A DNA stretch of 49,494 nucleotides from a virus. A program made the translations under genes and the position numbers. The stretch spans positions 1 to 49,494 of IMG/VR virus record IMGVR_UViG_3300032285_000863. One strand, 5' to 3'. This document shows, piece by piece, positions 8,601-18,400 of the stretch. Each line of letters starts with the position of its first letter. Positions within the stretch are counted from its first letter, which is position 1. The notes beneath the pieces were generated by a model that saw nothing but the letters and a program-made list of their open reading frames with translations, ran no database searches and was not told the origin of the DNA.

Positions 8601-9528
8601 GTTTGACGATGACACTGAGCCCGGCAGTTCTGGTGGAACGCAAGGTTCTGAAGGCATAGCTGGAGAGGGTGATCTTGGCTCTTACAAAGGTAGCAGCTAT
8701 GACACTTCTGGCGGTAAAAAGCTTGTATTTGATGATAACAAAGAACCCGGTAGCTCGGGCGGTACCGGAGGATCTACTGGCGTGGCTGGTGCTGGCACTA
8801 CTGGTTCCTACAAGGGAAGCACATACGACACCAGCGGCGCTACAAAAACCAAAGTTGATGAAAAAGGTAATGTGGTACTTCCAGATGGAACTAAAGTAAC
8901 TCCCGGCGGCGTTGTTACACCACCCGGCACTCCAACACCCAAAACGCCCACAACACCAACTACGCCAAAGACACCTACAACACCGACTAAACCTGCAGGC
9001 GACAAGTCAAACATGATGATGATGTTGTTGGCTTTGATGGCAATGATGAATAAAGGCGGTGGTAAGTCTACGGGTTCAGGCGGCACCATCCCTCAATTGC
9101 AGGCCAGCCGTTCACAACTTCCATACGGCCCAGTGTCTGGCGGCCCTGCTGCTCGTCCCGGAGCTGGTGGAGTGAACTACTTCTCACCAACAAGCTACAC
9201 ACCCAAAGCGGCTGGTGGTGGCTTAATGTCATTGGCCGGTGGCGGTATGTCTAATCTGGGTGGTTACTCAGATGGTGGCCGCTTACTTAAAGGCCCCGGA
9301 GATGGAGTGTCTGATTCAATTCCTGCGACAATCGGCGGTAAACAACCAGCTCGTCTAGCTACTGGAGAGTTTGTTGTACCGGCAAGAATCGTATCTGAAT
9401 TAGGTAACGGCTCTACAGATGCGGGCGCTCAACGTCTGTACGCCATGATGGATCGAGTCCAGAAGGCTCGCCGTAACACCAAAAACGTTGCAGCTGATAC
9501 AAAAGCCCGCAAACACTTACCCGCTTAA
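5635..9528 (+). CDS. Large internal virion protein with N-terminal helical repeats
   Basis: A 1297-residue protein. The ATG at 5635 overlaps the upstream TAA by one base (TAATG). Residues about 4-50 (SANPGMSDADIAAAMNQYGV) and 160-210 (TDNPNATDVQIAKIMQDTGL) are two clear copies of a helical repeat, and at least three degenerate copies follow to about residue 450. Residues 700-775 are a hydrophobic Gly-rich zipper that could insert in membranes. Residues 951-1078 hold tandem acidic and Ser/Gly repeats, then a Thr-Pro stretch and a Met-rich helix. The C-terminus (GDGVSDSIPATI, LATGEFVVPARIVSELGNGS) recurs in internal or ejection proteins of uncultured podoviruses. It may be an ejected pore component (inference). 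Confidence 0.7.
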   Translation: MPSAAEIQAYLSANPGMSDADIAAAMNQYGVSTADMAAATGSNLEDIQSRYDAVQPAAAAEPVADPYQQSYEAPAPVATSPFVSAFTPSNFVEPPDEPVSGGIAALPPQAPIAPVAEPQGIMSGISGAVAPAVQPEGILSGIGQPDINTVNMPAVPAKPTDQEIFKFFTDNPNATDVQIAKIMQDTGLKPEDIARATGSKVEDVTNRYEAATAPTGIAALAPPAPVKKEEPVTKTEQAPVKDLPPVQPVVPVAPEITYGTDKYTKAQVTDYIGNVMNDTKLAPWEKTNKIMESAQKAGMTTDDLKSIYGKDVVDPYLKDYGAGIKSYITDTLADPNKSDFDKLASINQAATKYGLDTKEIASFSGMNEKGVQKVFDTFDSGLKSIVTNLSAPTVSDIDKTKGALQLQSKYGITDDQIAKALGGNITGKDVSAYLAPVKDFAPKFQEITSDNTKTASDIKSFIDEAKKDPRIEGLYGLAIQNAEKMLPVLGLRDSISGNGTPEQLSKGYTDFVAAVNADPALKEKYGAQADAIQKVVGLSQRIADEQFGGKIQPHMFETFLGLDQKSMADVPKQLEMSKPVTQTATGEDGQPYTYTSAPKLKDDKGFTPVYSFEGSGETQTQQLTGYTKPVKTAAGVTVDAQYDANGVLTGYRGRPEDKVWPQHRVGITGVWDANGKAMPEQHVETPGVAKGIMQDLSAMGPVGQMILAAATGGLGSLAAGALESTLGSTLAKAAGAGLVGGTVSQIGGGSFGKGLLGGALGSLGSNLISSNVPQIDTGNALADQYINKAMPSLASSSLNALINKQDVGGAALNSLLNTGTSMASNSLINSVMPDTLTPDQQKMFSGVTGQLLSNLLQGQTPDVQKAVMSTMMKNAMSSGKDTATGKATVKGKTMGDDDIDFSGFDNTDITSLLGGNSSGVDLSGIDMGPEAFDINSLVDNFDNFSLDEGQGTQDMSDLFDSFSLEGDQGTQNASDLFDSFSLEGDQGFKFDDDTEPGSSGGTQGSEGIAGEGDLGSYKGSSYDTSGGKKLVFDDNKEPGSSGGTGGSTGVAGAGTTGSYKGSTYDTSGATKTKVDEKGNVVLPDGTKVTPGGVVTPPGTPTPKTPTTPTTPKTPTTPTKPAGDKSNMMMMLLALMAMMNKGGGKSTGSGGTIPQLQASRSQLPYGPVSGGPAARPGAGGVNYFSPTSYTPKAAGGGLMSLAGGGMSNLGGYSDGGRLLKGPGDGVSDSIPATIGGKQPARLATGEFVVPARIVSELGNGSTDAGAQRLYAMMDRVQKARRNTKNVAADTKARKHLPA
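6071..6089. repeat. Dispersed palindrome, copy 1 (intragenic)
   Basis: ATATTAACACTGTTAATAT has two perfect 9-bp arms around one central base. It lies in frame inside the internal virion protein gene and encodes DINTVNMP with its flanks. A 26-nt block around it is identical to the copy at 13607. Confidence 0.8.
8485..8592 (+). repeat. Two tandem 54-nt coding repeats
   Basis: Two copies of an 18-residue unit, GTQ(DM/NA)SDLFDSFSLEGDQ, occupy residues 951-968 and 969-986 of the internal virion protein. A truncated related segment (FDNFSLDEGQ) lies just before. DNA identity between the copies is high but not perfect, so the duplication is not very recent. Confidence 0.8.
8617..8868 (+). repeat. 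Two tandem 126-nt coding repeats (degenerate)
   Basis: A 42-residue unit begins EPGSSGGT at residues 995 and 1037. It carries matching GSYKGS(S/T)YDTSG blocks. A low-complexity TPTPKTPTTPTTPKTP stretch follows. This is probably a flexible spacer between the membrane-zipper region and the conserved C-terminus. Confidence 0.7.
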
Positions 9529-9537
9529 GGAGCTGTT

Positions 9538-10815
9538 ATGGCCGGAGAAACTCTACCATCAGGATCGACAAACACGCAGGGCCTAGCTGACTGGGCTTCT
9601 CCGTACATTACCAATTACCTTGGCAAGGCTCAAGCCCTATCTGAAACGCCATATCAGGCCTATCAAGGGCCTTTAACGGCTGGCGCATCTAACTTACAGA
9701 CTAACGCCTTTCAAGGTTTGGGTGCTTTGACTGTGCCATCAAGCATTGGTCAGGCGGCAACAACTGCTGGTAACTATGCAACACGCGCTGGCGGTATGTC
9801 ATACACGCCTCAGACAATGGACTTTTTGGGCAATCCCAACCAGTCTGGTTTGACGCAGCAGCCACAGATGCCTGATTATGCTGTACAAAGACCTATTGGC
9901 AACCAAATGGATCCCGCTGCGGCTTATCGCGACAAAATGACCAATTTGCCAGCCGGTATGGATGAGCTTGTTAGTTATGCCGGTGGCAATGTTCCAGCCA
10001 CTATGGGTGCAGGCATGATGGGAGGTGCCAAAGGTGGTTATGCAGGCCCAGAAATGGGTGCTTATAACCCTGCCGGTGGTATGCCCCAAACAGGTATTGC
10101 CGGCCTACAGACCCCACAAGCTTCTCAGCCAGTAAATAACATTGCACAGCAGTACATGAATCCGTACTTGCAAGCGGCGTTAAATCCTCAACTTGAAGAA
10201 GCTCGCCGTCAGTCACAGATCACAGCCCAACAGAATGCGGCCAAGATGACTGGTGCTGGTGCGTTTGGTGGTGGTCGTCAAGCCATCCTTGATGCAGAGA
10301 ACCAGCGCAATCTTGGCACTAACCTGTCCAAGATAACCGGTGAAGGCTACAACACAGCCTACGACAAGGCTATGGCGCAGTTTAATGCTGATCAACAGCG
10401 CAAGATGCAGGAAGGCCAGTTCGGTGCCACATACGGGCTTGATGCTTTACGCACAGGTATCCAAGGTGCTCAGACTCAAGGTCAGCTGGGTACTCAGCAG
10501 AGTCAAGCAGACATTGCAAACATCAATGCCAAGTTGGCTGGTGGTGCTCAAGAGCGCGGTATTACCTCAGAAGGTATTGCTGCTGATAAAGAAGAGTTTG
10601 AAAAGCAACGTCAGTATCCGTACCAACAGGTTCAGTTCCAGCGCGACATGATCTCTGGATTGCCTACTGGATCGGTTACAAACACAGCCGGCCAGATGTC
10701 TGGTGTGGGATCGTTTTTAAATGCTTTAGGTGGTGGCACTGCGGCGGCTTCTGCATTAGGATATAAAAACGTTGGTGAATTACTAAAAGGCCTCGGCCTT
10801 GATTTTGGGCCATAA
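9538..10815 (+). CDS. Internal virion/ejection-type protein
   Basis: A 425-residue protein with AAGGAG 7 nt before the ATG. It is rich in Ala, Gly and Gln. The middle is low-complexity Gly/Met/Pro. The conserved core near residues 205-300 contains YMNPYLQAALNPQLEEARRQ, then QNAAKMTGAGAFGGGRQA, and a long helix to about residue 365. The C-terminus has a short Gly/Ala hydrophobic segment (GVGSFLNALGGGTAAASALG). This composition and place, between two other large virion proteins, fit an ejection protein analogous to the T7 core or P22 ejection proteins. No enzymatic motif is seen. Confidence 0.65.
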   Translation: MAGETLPSGSTNTQGLADWASPYITNYLGKAQALSETPYQAYQGPLTAGASNLQTNAFQGLGALTVPSSIGQAATTAGNYATRAGGMSYTPQTMDFLGNPNQSGLTQQPQMPDYAVQRPIGNQMDPAAAYRDKMTNLPAGMDELVSYAGGNVPATMGAGMMGGAKGGYAGPEMGAYNPAGGMPQTGIAGLQTPQASQPVNNIAQQYMNPYLQAALNPQLEEARRQSQITAQQNAAKMTGAGAFGGGRQAILDAENQRNLGTNLSKITGEGYNTAYDKAMAQFNADQQRKMQEGQFGATYGLDALRTGIQGAQTQGQLGTQQSQADIANINAKLAGGAQERGITSEGIAADKEEFEKQRQYPYQQVQFQRDMISGLPTGSVTNTAGQMSGVGSFLNALGGGTAAASALGYKNVGELLKGLGLDFGP

Positions 10816-10818
10816 AAC

Positions 10819-12390
10819 ATGAACCTCATTCAAATCCAAGAACACCTGAAGGATTTACCTACTCAGGCAATCATGTCGTATGCAAACGGGCAGAACCCAC
10901 AGGTTCCTCCGTACATGGCTCTTGGCGAGATGAACCGCCGAAAGGCTATGGAACAACGTGCAGCTCAAGCTCCCACTACCTCTGTTAAAGAGCAGTTGGA
11001 AAGCGAGCTCAACCAGCAAGTGGCACTTCCGGGCGTTGGTCAAGGTATGAACATGAGGATTAACCCTGAAGGTATGCCTCCACCTGTACCCTCTGCACAG
11101 CCCCAAATGGCGCCTAAGATGCCCGGAATGTCCATTCAACCGGCAGCGCGTCCTACACCACCACAGCAGATGTCACAGCCTGGCCTTATTCCTGCTGGCG
11201 CACCCGGCATGGCCGCTGGTGGACTGGCTGAGTTGCCTGTTCGTAAGGACATCTTTAACTATGCACCCGGCGGCATTGTTGCCTTCGCTGGCCCTGATGA
11301 TCAATTGGTTTTGCCTCCTGGAACTCCAGCTGATGCTTCTGAGACTGGCACATACTCGGAGCCACAAACCTCAGATAAATTACCAGTTGGTTTAGCTAAT
11401 CAGATTTTAAAAAGTCGATTGATGGGTCAAGTAGATCTACCAGAGCCTGTAGACAGAGAACAAGTTAAAGCTGAAGTATTGGCTGCAAAGCCTGAACTGG
11501 CCGGCATCATTGACAAACTTCCGGGTGACGCATTAACAAAGTTAGCCGCCAAGCTTGAAGAGCAAAACACAGCCCAGCGAGATCGTTTCCAGCAAGGTGA
11601 AGGCCGGCAAGGTCTTGCCGCTTTGTCTAACGCTTTAATCTCCGCTGGTGAAGCTACCCGTGGCCAGAAGGGATCTGGTATAGGTTCTGCGTTTGGAGGC
11701 TTTGGTAAGTCTTATAACGCTGCTACACAAGCCACTGAAGAACGTGCCGCTAAACAGCAGGCCTTGGAACGTGCTCAAACCATCGAGACAATGAAGCTTC
11801 AAGCTGACATTGAGCAGATGCAACGTGCGTATGCTGAAGGCGACATTGAGAGGGCCATGAAACTTAAAGAGCAAGCCAATGCTCGTAAAGCTAAGATTAT
11901 TGAAATGCAGGGTTCTGGCGCTAAAGAGACTCTTGATCTTGAAGACAAACGCCAACAGCGTGAAATCCAAGAGGCTCAACGCAAAGCTCAAGAGGCGCGT
12001 TACAAAGCTCAAGAAGAGCACGAAAAACGTATGGAGAAGAAGTCAGATTACGCTAACTCTCTTGCGGCCTCTTCCAAGCCTACTGCTGAAGATAAAAAAT
12101 TAGCTACTGTTATGGCTAGGGTTAACTCTGATCCAGTTATTAAAGGTTTGGCAGATCAAGCCAAAACAATGACTGAAGACACACCTGAATATCAAAGCTT
12201 GCTTAGAAGGATTGAAGCTCGCGCGGCTATCTATTACAACGCCGCAGGACTTAAGCCTCCTTCTGCTACAGAATCTACTGCTCCTCCCCCTAAAGAAGAA
12301 GAGCAGGGTTTCTGGGATAAATTCCTAAATGGCCCTAAACCGGCTAGCCCTGCCAAGTCAAAAGCTGTACCATTTGCTGATCTGAAATAA
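10819..12390 (+). CDS. Coiled-coil internal virion protein
   Basis: A 523-residue protein. The first 60 residues (IQIQEHLKDLPTQAIMSYA) are helical. Pro/Met-rich linkers and a segment GGLAELPVRKDIFNYAPGGIV, related in style to the preceding virion proteins, follow. A Gly-rich part (GSGIGSAFGGFGKSYNAA) at about residue 285-300 precedes a long charged coiled coil to about residue 420, rich in A, E, K and Q. The C-terminus has a short EEEQGFWDKFLNGPKP motif. It is the third protein of a likely ejection set. It starts 3 nt after the upstream stop. Confidence 0.65.
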   Translation: MNLIQIQEHLKDLPTQAIMSYANGQNPQVPPYMALGEMNRRKAMEQRAAQAPTTSVKEQLESELNQQVALPGVGQGMNMRINPEGMPPPVPSAQPQMAPKMPGMSIQPAARPTPPQQMSQPGLIPAGAPGMAAGGLAELPVRKDIFNYAPGGIVAFAGPDDQLVLPPGTPADASETGTYSEPQTSDKLPVGLANQILKSRLMGQVDLPEPVDREQVKAEVLAAKPELAGIIDKLPGDALTKLAAKLEEQNTAQRDRFQQGEGRQGLAALSNALISAGEATRGQKGSGIGSAFGGFGKSYNAATQATEERAAKQQALERAQTIETMKLQADIEQMQRAYAEGDIERAMKLKEQANARKAKIIEMQGSGAKETLDLEDKRQQREIQEAQRKAQEARYKAQEEHEKRMEKKSDYANSLAASSKPTAEDKKLATVMARVNSDPVIKGLADQAKTMTEDTPEYQSLLRRIEARAAIYYNAAGLKPPSATESTAPPPKEEEQGFWDKFLNGPKPASPAKSKAVPFADLK

Positions 12391-12402
12391 CAAGGGGTTA
12401 AC

Positions 12403-15400
12403 ATGGATGTCTTGATGCCGGATGGCACCACGATTACTGGTGTTCCTGAAGGAACTACTAAGGCCGAGTTACTTGCTCGTTATACAAAATACACTGGTGC
12501 AACTGAACCAGCTCAAGGTATTGCTTCATTAGCACCAAATACCATGACTGCTGACCAGTACAGGCAACAAATTGCCGCACGGGATGAGCAAGGCTACGAC
12601 AGAACATTTGGCGGTTCAGCTATAGATGCTGGCGTTACTGCGCTTAAGGCCGCAATAGGATTGCCTGAAGCGTTTGTTGGTCTGGCTGATATACCTTCAT
12701 TTGGTTATGCTGGCAAGATCCTTGAGAACATGGGTTACAAGCCCAAAGAAGCCAAAGAGATCTTAGACACCTACTTGTCTGAAGCACAGCAAGCGGCCAA
12801 CCGCCGCGTAAAAGAAAAGCAAGGCTTTCTTCCAACTGTTGGTGCGGCTCTTCAAAACCCAAGCGTTATTGCTTCCTCAGTAGGCGAGTCTATTCCTCAG
12901 ATGTTGGGTGGCGCTAGCGTTGCCAGAGGCTTGATGAAGGCCGCCCCTGCGGTTGCCCCATGGTTAGCCGGTGCTCTTGGTGAAGGTATCATTGGAGCTG
13001 GTGGTGCTGCCGAACAAATTCGCCAAGAATCTAAAGACAAATTGCTCAGTGGTAAGCAAGTGTTGTCTGCCCTTGGTTCTGGTGCTGGTACTGCGGCGTT
13101 TGGTGCGGCGGCTGGACGTCTGTCTAACAAGCTAGGCTTAGGTGACATTGACACACTATTGGCCGGTGGCGCTGGTCAGGGTGGAGCTAAGTCAGTCAGA
13201 GACTTTGCCAAGAAAGCAATTGGTTCTGGTATATCTGAGGGTGTGTTTGAAGAGTTGCCACAGTCTGCACAAGAGCAGATGTGGATGAACTACGCCACAG
13301 ACAAGCCAATCATGGACGGTGTTGCAGAAGCGGCTGGTATGGGCGTGGTCACTGGTGCGGCCATGGGTGTTGGCGCTACCGCGCTACAAGGACGCAGGCC
13401 ACAACAACCCGCTGGTTTGCCATCTGTAGCTCCAGAGACACCGTTAGCTCCTCCAGTATCTTCGCCAGAGGCTGGGATTGCCGCATTGGTACCTCAACCA
13501 CCAGCTCCACCAGCCGCGCCTCCTGCTGTAGCTCCAGTGGCCGAGGAAGCGCCAGCTCAAGATTTAGAAGCTATGCTCAAAGAAGCATTGGCCGCAACGG
13601 GATCTGATATTAACACTGTTAATATGCCCAAAGCTGAAGAGCCTGCTAAAGCTCCCGCGCCTGTATCTCCTGAAGAGCCTCCATCTACTCAGTTACTTAA
13701 AGAAGTTCTGCCAGAGCCTACAGCCAAAGAACGCCCAAGCTCACCTGTGATTGTGAACGGCATTATTGATGGATGGCAAGGTTCTGCTGACAAACTGCCA
13801 GAGCAAACCCGTAATTGGATGACCGAGAACGGCCTTATCCAAGGCAAGAACACAACCCCACTGGGTCAGCGTTTGATGGACACCATCAAGCAAGCCGAAG
13901 AACAGCACAGAGTAACAGAGGGTCTTAAAGGCGTAGAGGCTATGAAGCGTGGCGAAAGAATGCCACCTCCAGCGTCTATGACCACCGAACAAGTGGATCA
14001 GGTGGTCGATCAGTTCATTGCGGCTAACAAACCCAAACCTGTGGCCAAGCCAGCCGCCCCTGCCGCGCCAGCTGTTAATCCTAAAGTCCAAGAGTTCTTG
14101 GTATTGGAGAATCAGAGCCGCGAGAACAGAAAACTAAAGCCATTGACTTATGAGCAAGCGCTTAAAGCAATTAATGATGATGTTGAAAATGACATGGAGT
14201 TTGGCGACTTTAATACTTCCGCAAAGAGGATGGTTGAAGAAGCTAGAGGCCGACTTGAATATGATGCAGAAATAACAGCTCCATCGTCTACAGTTAACAT
14301 TTCCAAGACCGGAGAAGCTTTAAGAAACAAACCCTTTGTACCTGATGAGCTAGATAAGAAAGCCATTGAAATCTACAAAAAGATTAAAGCGGCCAATCCT
14401 GAAGCTGACGTAGATGAACAAATAGCCAACCCCAATAGATTCCACCCTGTTGCAGAAGAAAAAAACAGCAAAGGCATCAAGATTGGTGATTTGGTTTACA
14501 GAAAAGGCGAGTCAGAACCTGACATTGTCACTACTGTTTACAACGATAGGGTTAAATTAACTGACAGGAAGACTGGCAATAGTGGCTTTGAGAACATAGA
14601 TCTTGTCAGCAAAGAGCCAATCCCATACGACTATAAGTTTAACTTTGGCTATGGTGACATTGAAGTCAATGTTAACGAGTGGAACAACAACAAGAACGAA
14701 TGGCAGTTCAGTATGTATGGCCCCGGAGCCAGCGATACGGGGTTCCGTTCTGAGCTGGGGATTTATTTTAAAGGTACGCCCGGCACCAAAGCATTTGATG
14801 ACTTTGTTGAATCGGTTGTCAGCAGAAGCACGGCAGATCGTCCTCAACAGATAGCTAAAGCAAAGAAAGAAGCCGAAAAGAACATGACTCCTGAACAGCG
14901 CAAACAGCGCAGGGAGCAGGAATTAGCGGCTGATAAAGAACGCCTAGCAAAAGAGTCTGCTGAGTCTGATGAAAGAATTAAAGCTAGGAATGAGCTGCTG
15001 GGTGAAATTCAGGAGCACATGAAGAAAAACAAGATTGGCATCTACTCGCCAATGCCTTCGCTAAAGACAGCGATGGAGACAATCGAAAAGCTCAAGAAGG
15101 GCAACAAAACTGACCCCCGAGCTGAAGGCTGGATGAAAGGTCAAGGCATCATTTGGACGCCTGAAAAGAATCCGCAGTTCACCCGTATGGGTAAGCGGTT
15201 TGTGCAAGAGGTGTACAAACTTAACCAGAAGTTGACTGAAGAGCAACGTGCTTCTGGCACTGAGGACGCTACTGTCCTTAAGGCCGCTGTAGACAAAGCC
15301 AATGCCATCACTGATAAAGAGCGTAAGAAGGCTATTGCTGACAAACAGAAGGCAATTGAAGCCCAGAACATTGACAAAGCCAAGATAGAGCAAGCTGACC

Positions 15401-18400
15401 AAGACATTGAAAAAGCCTTGGGTGATTTGGCTATGCTGATCACAAAGGGTACACGCCTAAACATGATGCCAGAGGATGAGCAAAAGCTCATGCCTATCCT
15501 GACTACATTGATGGATGCGTCATTCCGCAAGGGTTACTACAAGTTCAAGGAAGCCGCCCGTTATGTGATGGATCTAATCCGTTCACAGTTGGGTCATGAC
15601 TTTGCTGATGAGATCACTTTGGATCAACTCCAAGGTGCATACATTGGTATGGCCGGTAGATACCAAGACCAAGGCGCAAGCTCCAAGAAGGAAGTTATTG
15701 CTATTGAGTCTTTGGCAGAGATTGACGAAGTTGCTGGTGAAATAGAAGTTGGTGAGGTTGATATTAACAACCCATCTGAGCAATTTGAAGTAGCTCAAAA
15801 CCTTGCACAATTCTTCATGGAAGATGGCGAGTTTGCCAACATCAATGAAGCTCGTAAGATGATTGCCGACATGACTGGGCAAGACATCAAGCCTGGCACT
15901 AAAGAATCCAAAATGGCAGATGAAGCCATTGAGGCCGGTGTAGTCATGGCCGCGCGCAACATTGTGGATGCTGGCCGTCAAGACAAACTTACCAGTGCGC
16001 AGATCTATGACAAGTTGGTTGATCTCTATGAGCGCCAGCCAAACCTAAGTGGCCGTAGTTCTACGAGTATTGCCCAGCAAGCCTACTCTACACCTGCACC
16101 ATTGGCTTATGTAGCCTCTGAGCTGGCTGGCATCAATAAGAGCACAGTGGTTTACGAGCCTACAGCTGGTAACGGGATGCTGTTGATTGGTGCTACTGAA
16201 GACAACATCATTGCCAATGAGTTAAACAAAGACCGCTATGAGATGCTTTCACGCATCCTAGAAGGCTCTGAGATTGGTAATGAGAACGCGCTTGACTCCA
16301 ATGTCAAGGGTGCTGACTTTGATGTCGTGATTGAGAACCCACCTTTTGGTAAAGCTGGAAACATTAGCGACATTGACCACGCTATTGCGATGCACTCTCT
16401 TGAGGGTATGAAGGACGATGGCCGTGCTGTCTTGATCTTGGGTGGTGTACAGGCCAACACAGAGGAAGGCCGCCGTGAGGGCTATCGCGGTAAGGCTAAA
16501 CGCGAGTTCTACTACAACCTCTATAACAAATACAACGTTGTTGACCACTTTACAGCTGGCGGCAATATGTATGCAAAGCAGGGCACAACATACCCTGTGG
16601 ACGTCATCGTCATTGATGGCGTAGGCAAATCGCAGCGTGACTTACCGGCGGCAGATCTGCCCCAGTTGATTACGTCTTACGAACAATTGAAGGAGAAACT
16701 AAATGATCGCATGGTATCCAGAGGAGATCGTGGCACCGGCAGAGCTGACAGTGGTGTTAGTGCCAAAGGGGGAGTTGAGCCAGAAGGAGTGGGTCGAGGC
16801 GCTGTCGGACAGGGTGAACAGCCTAGTGGAGAAAGAGGAAGACCCGCTGGAGGCGGCGAACGAGGCGTGTCGGAACCTGAGTCTGCCCGAGGTGGACAGC
16901 GCGAACCAAGCGGGGGACGCACTGGTGAGGTACAACCTGAACCTACTGACGAATCTAAACGTGCTACAGAAGGAAGACCTGTTCCCAGCGAAGGTAAGCG
17001 AGGAGAAGCCGGCGGCAAGACAGGCGCTGAAAGACGTAAGCCTAGCGAACTGGGTGGAGTTAGCGTTGTCTCAGGTGAGCGTGTCGGATCTGGACTAACA
17101 GAGCGCGCTATAAAGGAAGAGGAAACCAGTAATCAGGTTTCTTACATTCCGCATTCACAGGCTACAGCTGTTGGTACGCTGGTGCCTAAAGCCATGGCTC
17201 AAGCCATTGAGGACTCCATCTCCCGTGTAGAAGCTGAAGTTGGCAACATTGATGAGTTTGTTGCTGAACAGCTTGAGATGGATCCAGAAACCCTGCGCGA
17301 GCAGTTCTCTGCCGAACAAATTGACGCATTGGTCTTGGCCATTCGCAATGCTGAAGAGGGTAAGGGCTTCATCATTGGCGATCAAACTGGCGTGGGTAAA
17401 GGCCGTGTCGTTGCAGCCATGATTAAGTACGCCTTGATTAATGGCAAGATCCCTATCTTTGTTACTGAAAAGCCCAACTTGTACTCGGACATGATTCGAG
17501 ACTTGGACGATATTGGTATGACGGATGATCTTGGTTTGGACACAACCAGATCAAAGATCTTCATGACGAACGGGGATGTAACTGTTCCATACACTTTGAT
17601 TCGTCAAGTCAAAGGCGAAGCAGTTGAAAACAATTTGATCCTTAGACCGGCAAAGTCTGATGGTCTTGATGCCATCATGAAACAGATGGTGAAAAACGAC
17701 AATCTTGGAAACTTCAAGGTTATCTTCACAAATTACAGCCAACTGCAAACAGTTAAAGGCAAGCCCACAGAGCGTCAAGCTTTTATCAAGCACTTTGGTG
17801 CTGGCAACTACATGATCTTTGACGAGAGCCATAACGCTGGCGGAGCTGGTGTAGAGCCGTCTAAGGCTGAAAAAGATGCTGGCGTCAACATTGGCCAAGG
17901 ACGATCTGGGTTTGTTCGTGAGTTGGTCAAAAACGCATTTGGCACATTCTTCTCATCGGCCACATACGCCAAACGTCCTGATGTGATGGACTTGTATTCC
18001 AGTACTGATATGAGACTGGCCGTGGATAACATCACCCAGCTGTCAGACGCGATCAAAGCTGGTGGTATTCCAATGCAGCAGACTGTGGCCAATATGCTGA
18101 CAAAGGTTGGTCAGTACATTCGCCGTGAGCGTACCTTTGCCGGTGTGGCATACAACACCCAAGAGGCCAAGGTTAATAAAGCTACAGCTGAAGACATGGC
18201 CACATCCATGCGCGACATCCTTGCTTTCTCACGCGAGAAAGAGGTTATCGTTAAGGATCTGCAGAAGTCTTTGGACACCAAGGGATCAAGAGCCGCCATT
18301 CAGACCGAGAAGACCACAGTTCAGGGTGCAAACTTTGGCTCGAATATGCACAGTCTGATTGACCAAATGCTGTTGTCTTTGAAAGCTCAAGATTCTATTA

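Noticed and set aside
8808-9089. Minus-strand Val/Gly/Pro-rich frame
   Set aside because: A shadow of the Thr-Pro repeat region on the other strand.
16677-17018. Open minus-strand frame antisense to the overlapping gene
   Set aside because: Pro/Ser/Arg-rich, no ribosome binding site, and expected as a mirror of GC-rich overlapping coding; the +1 frame is better supported.
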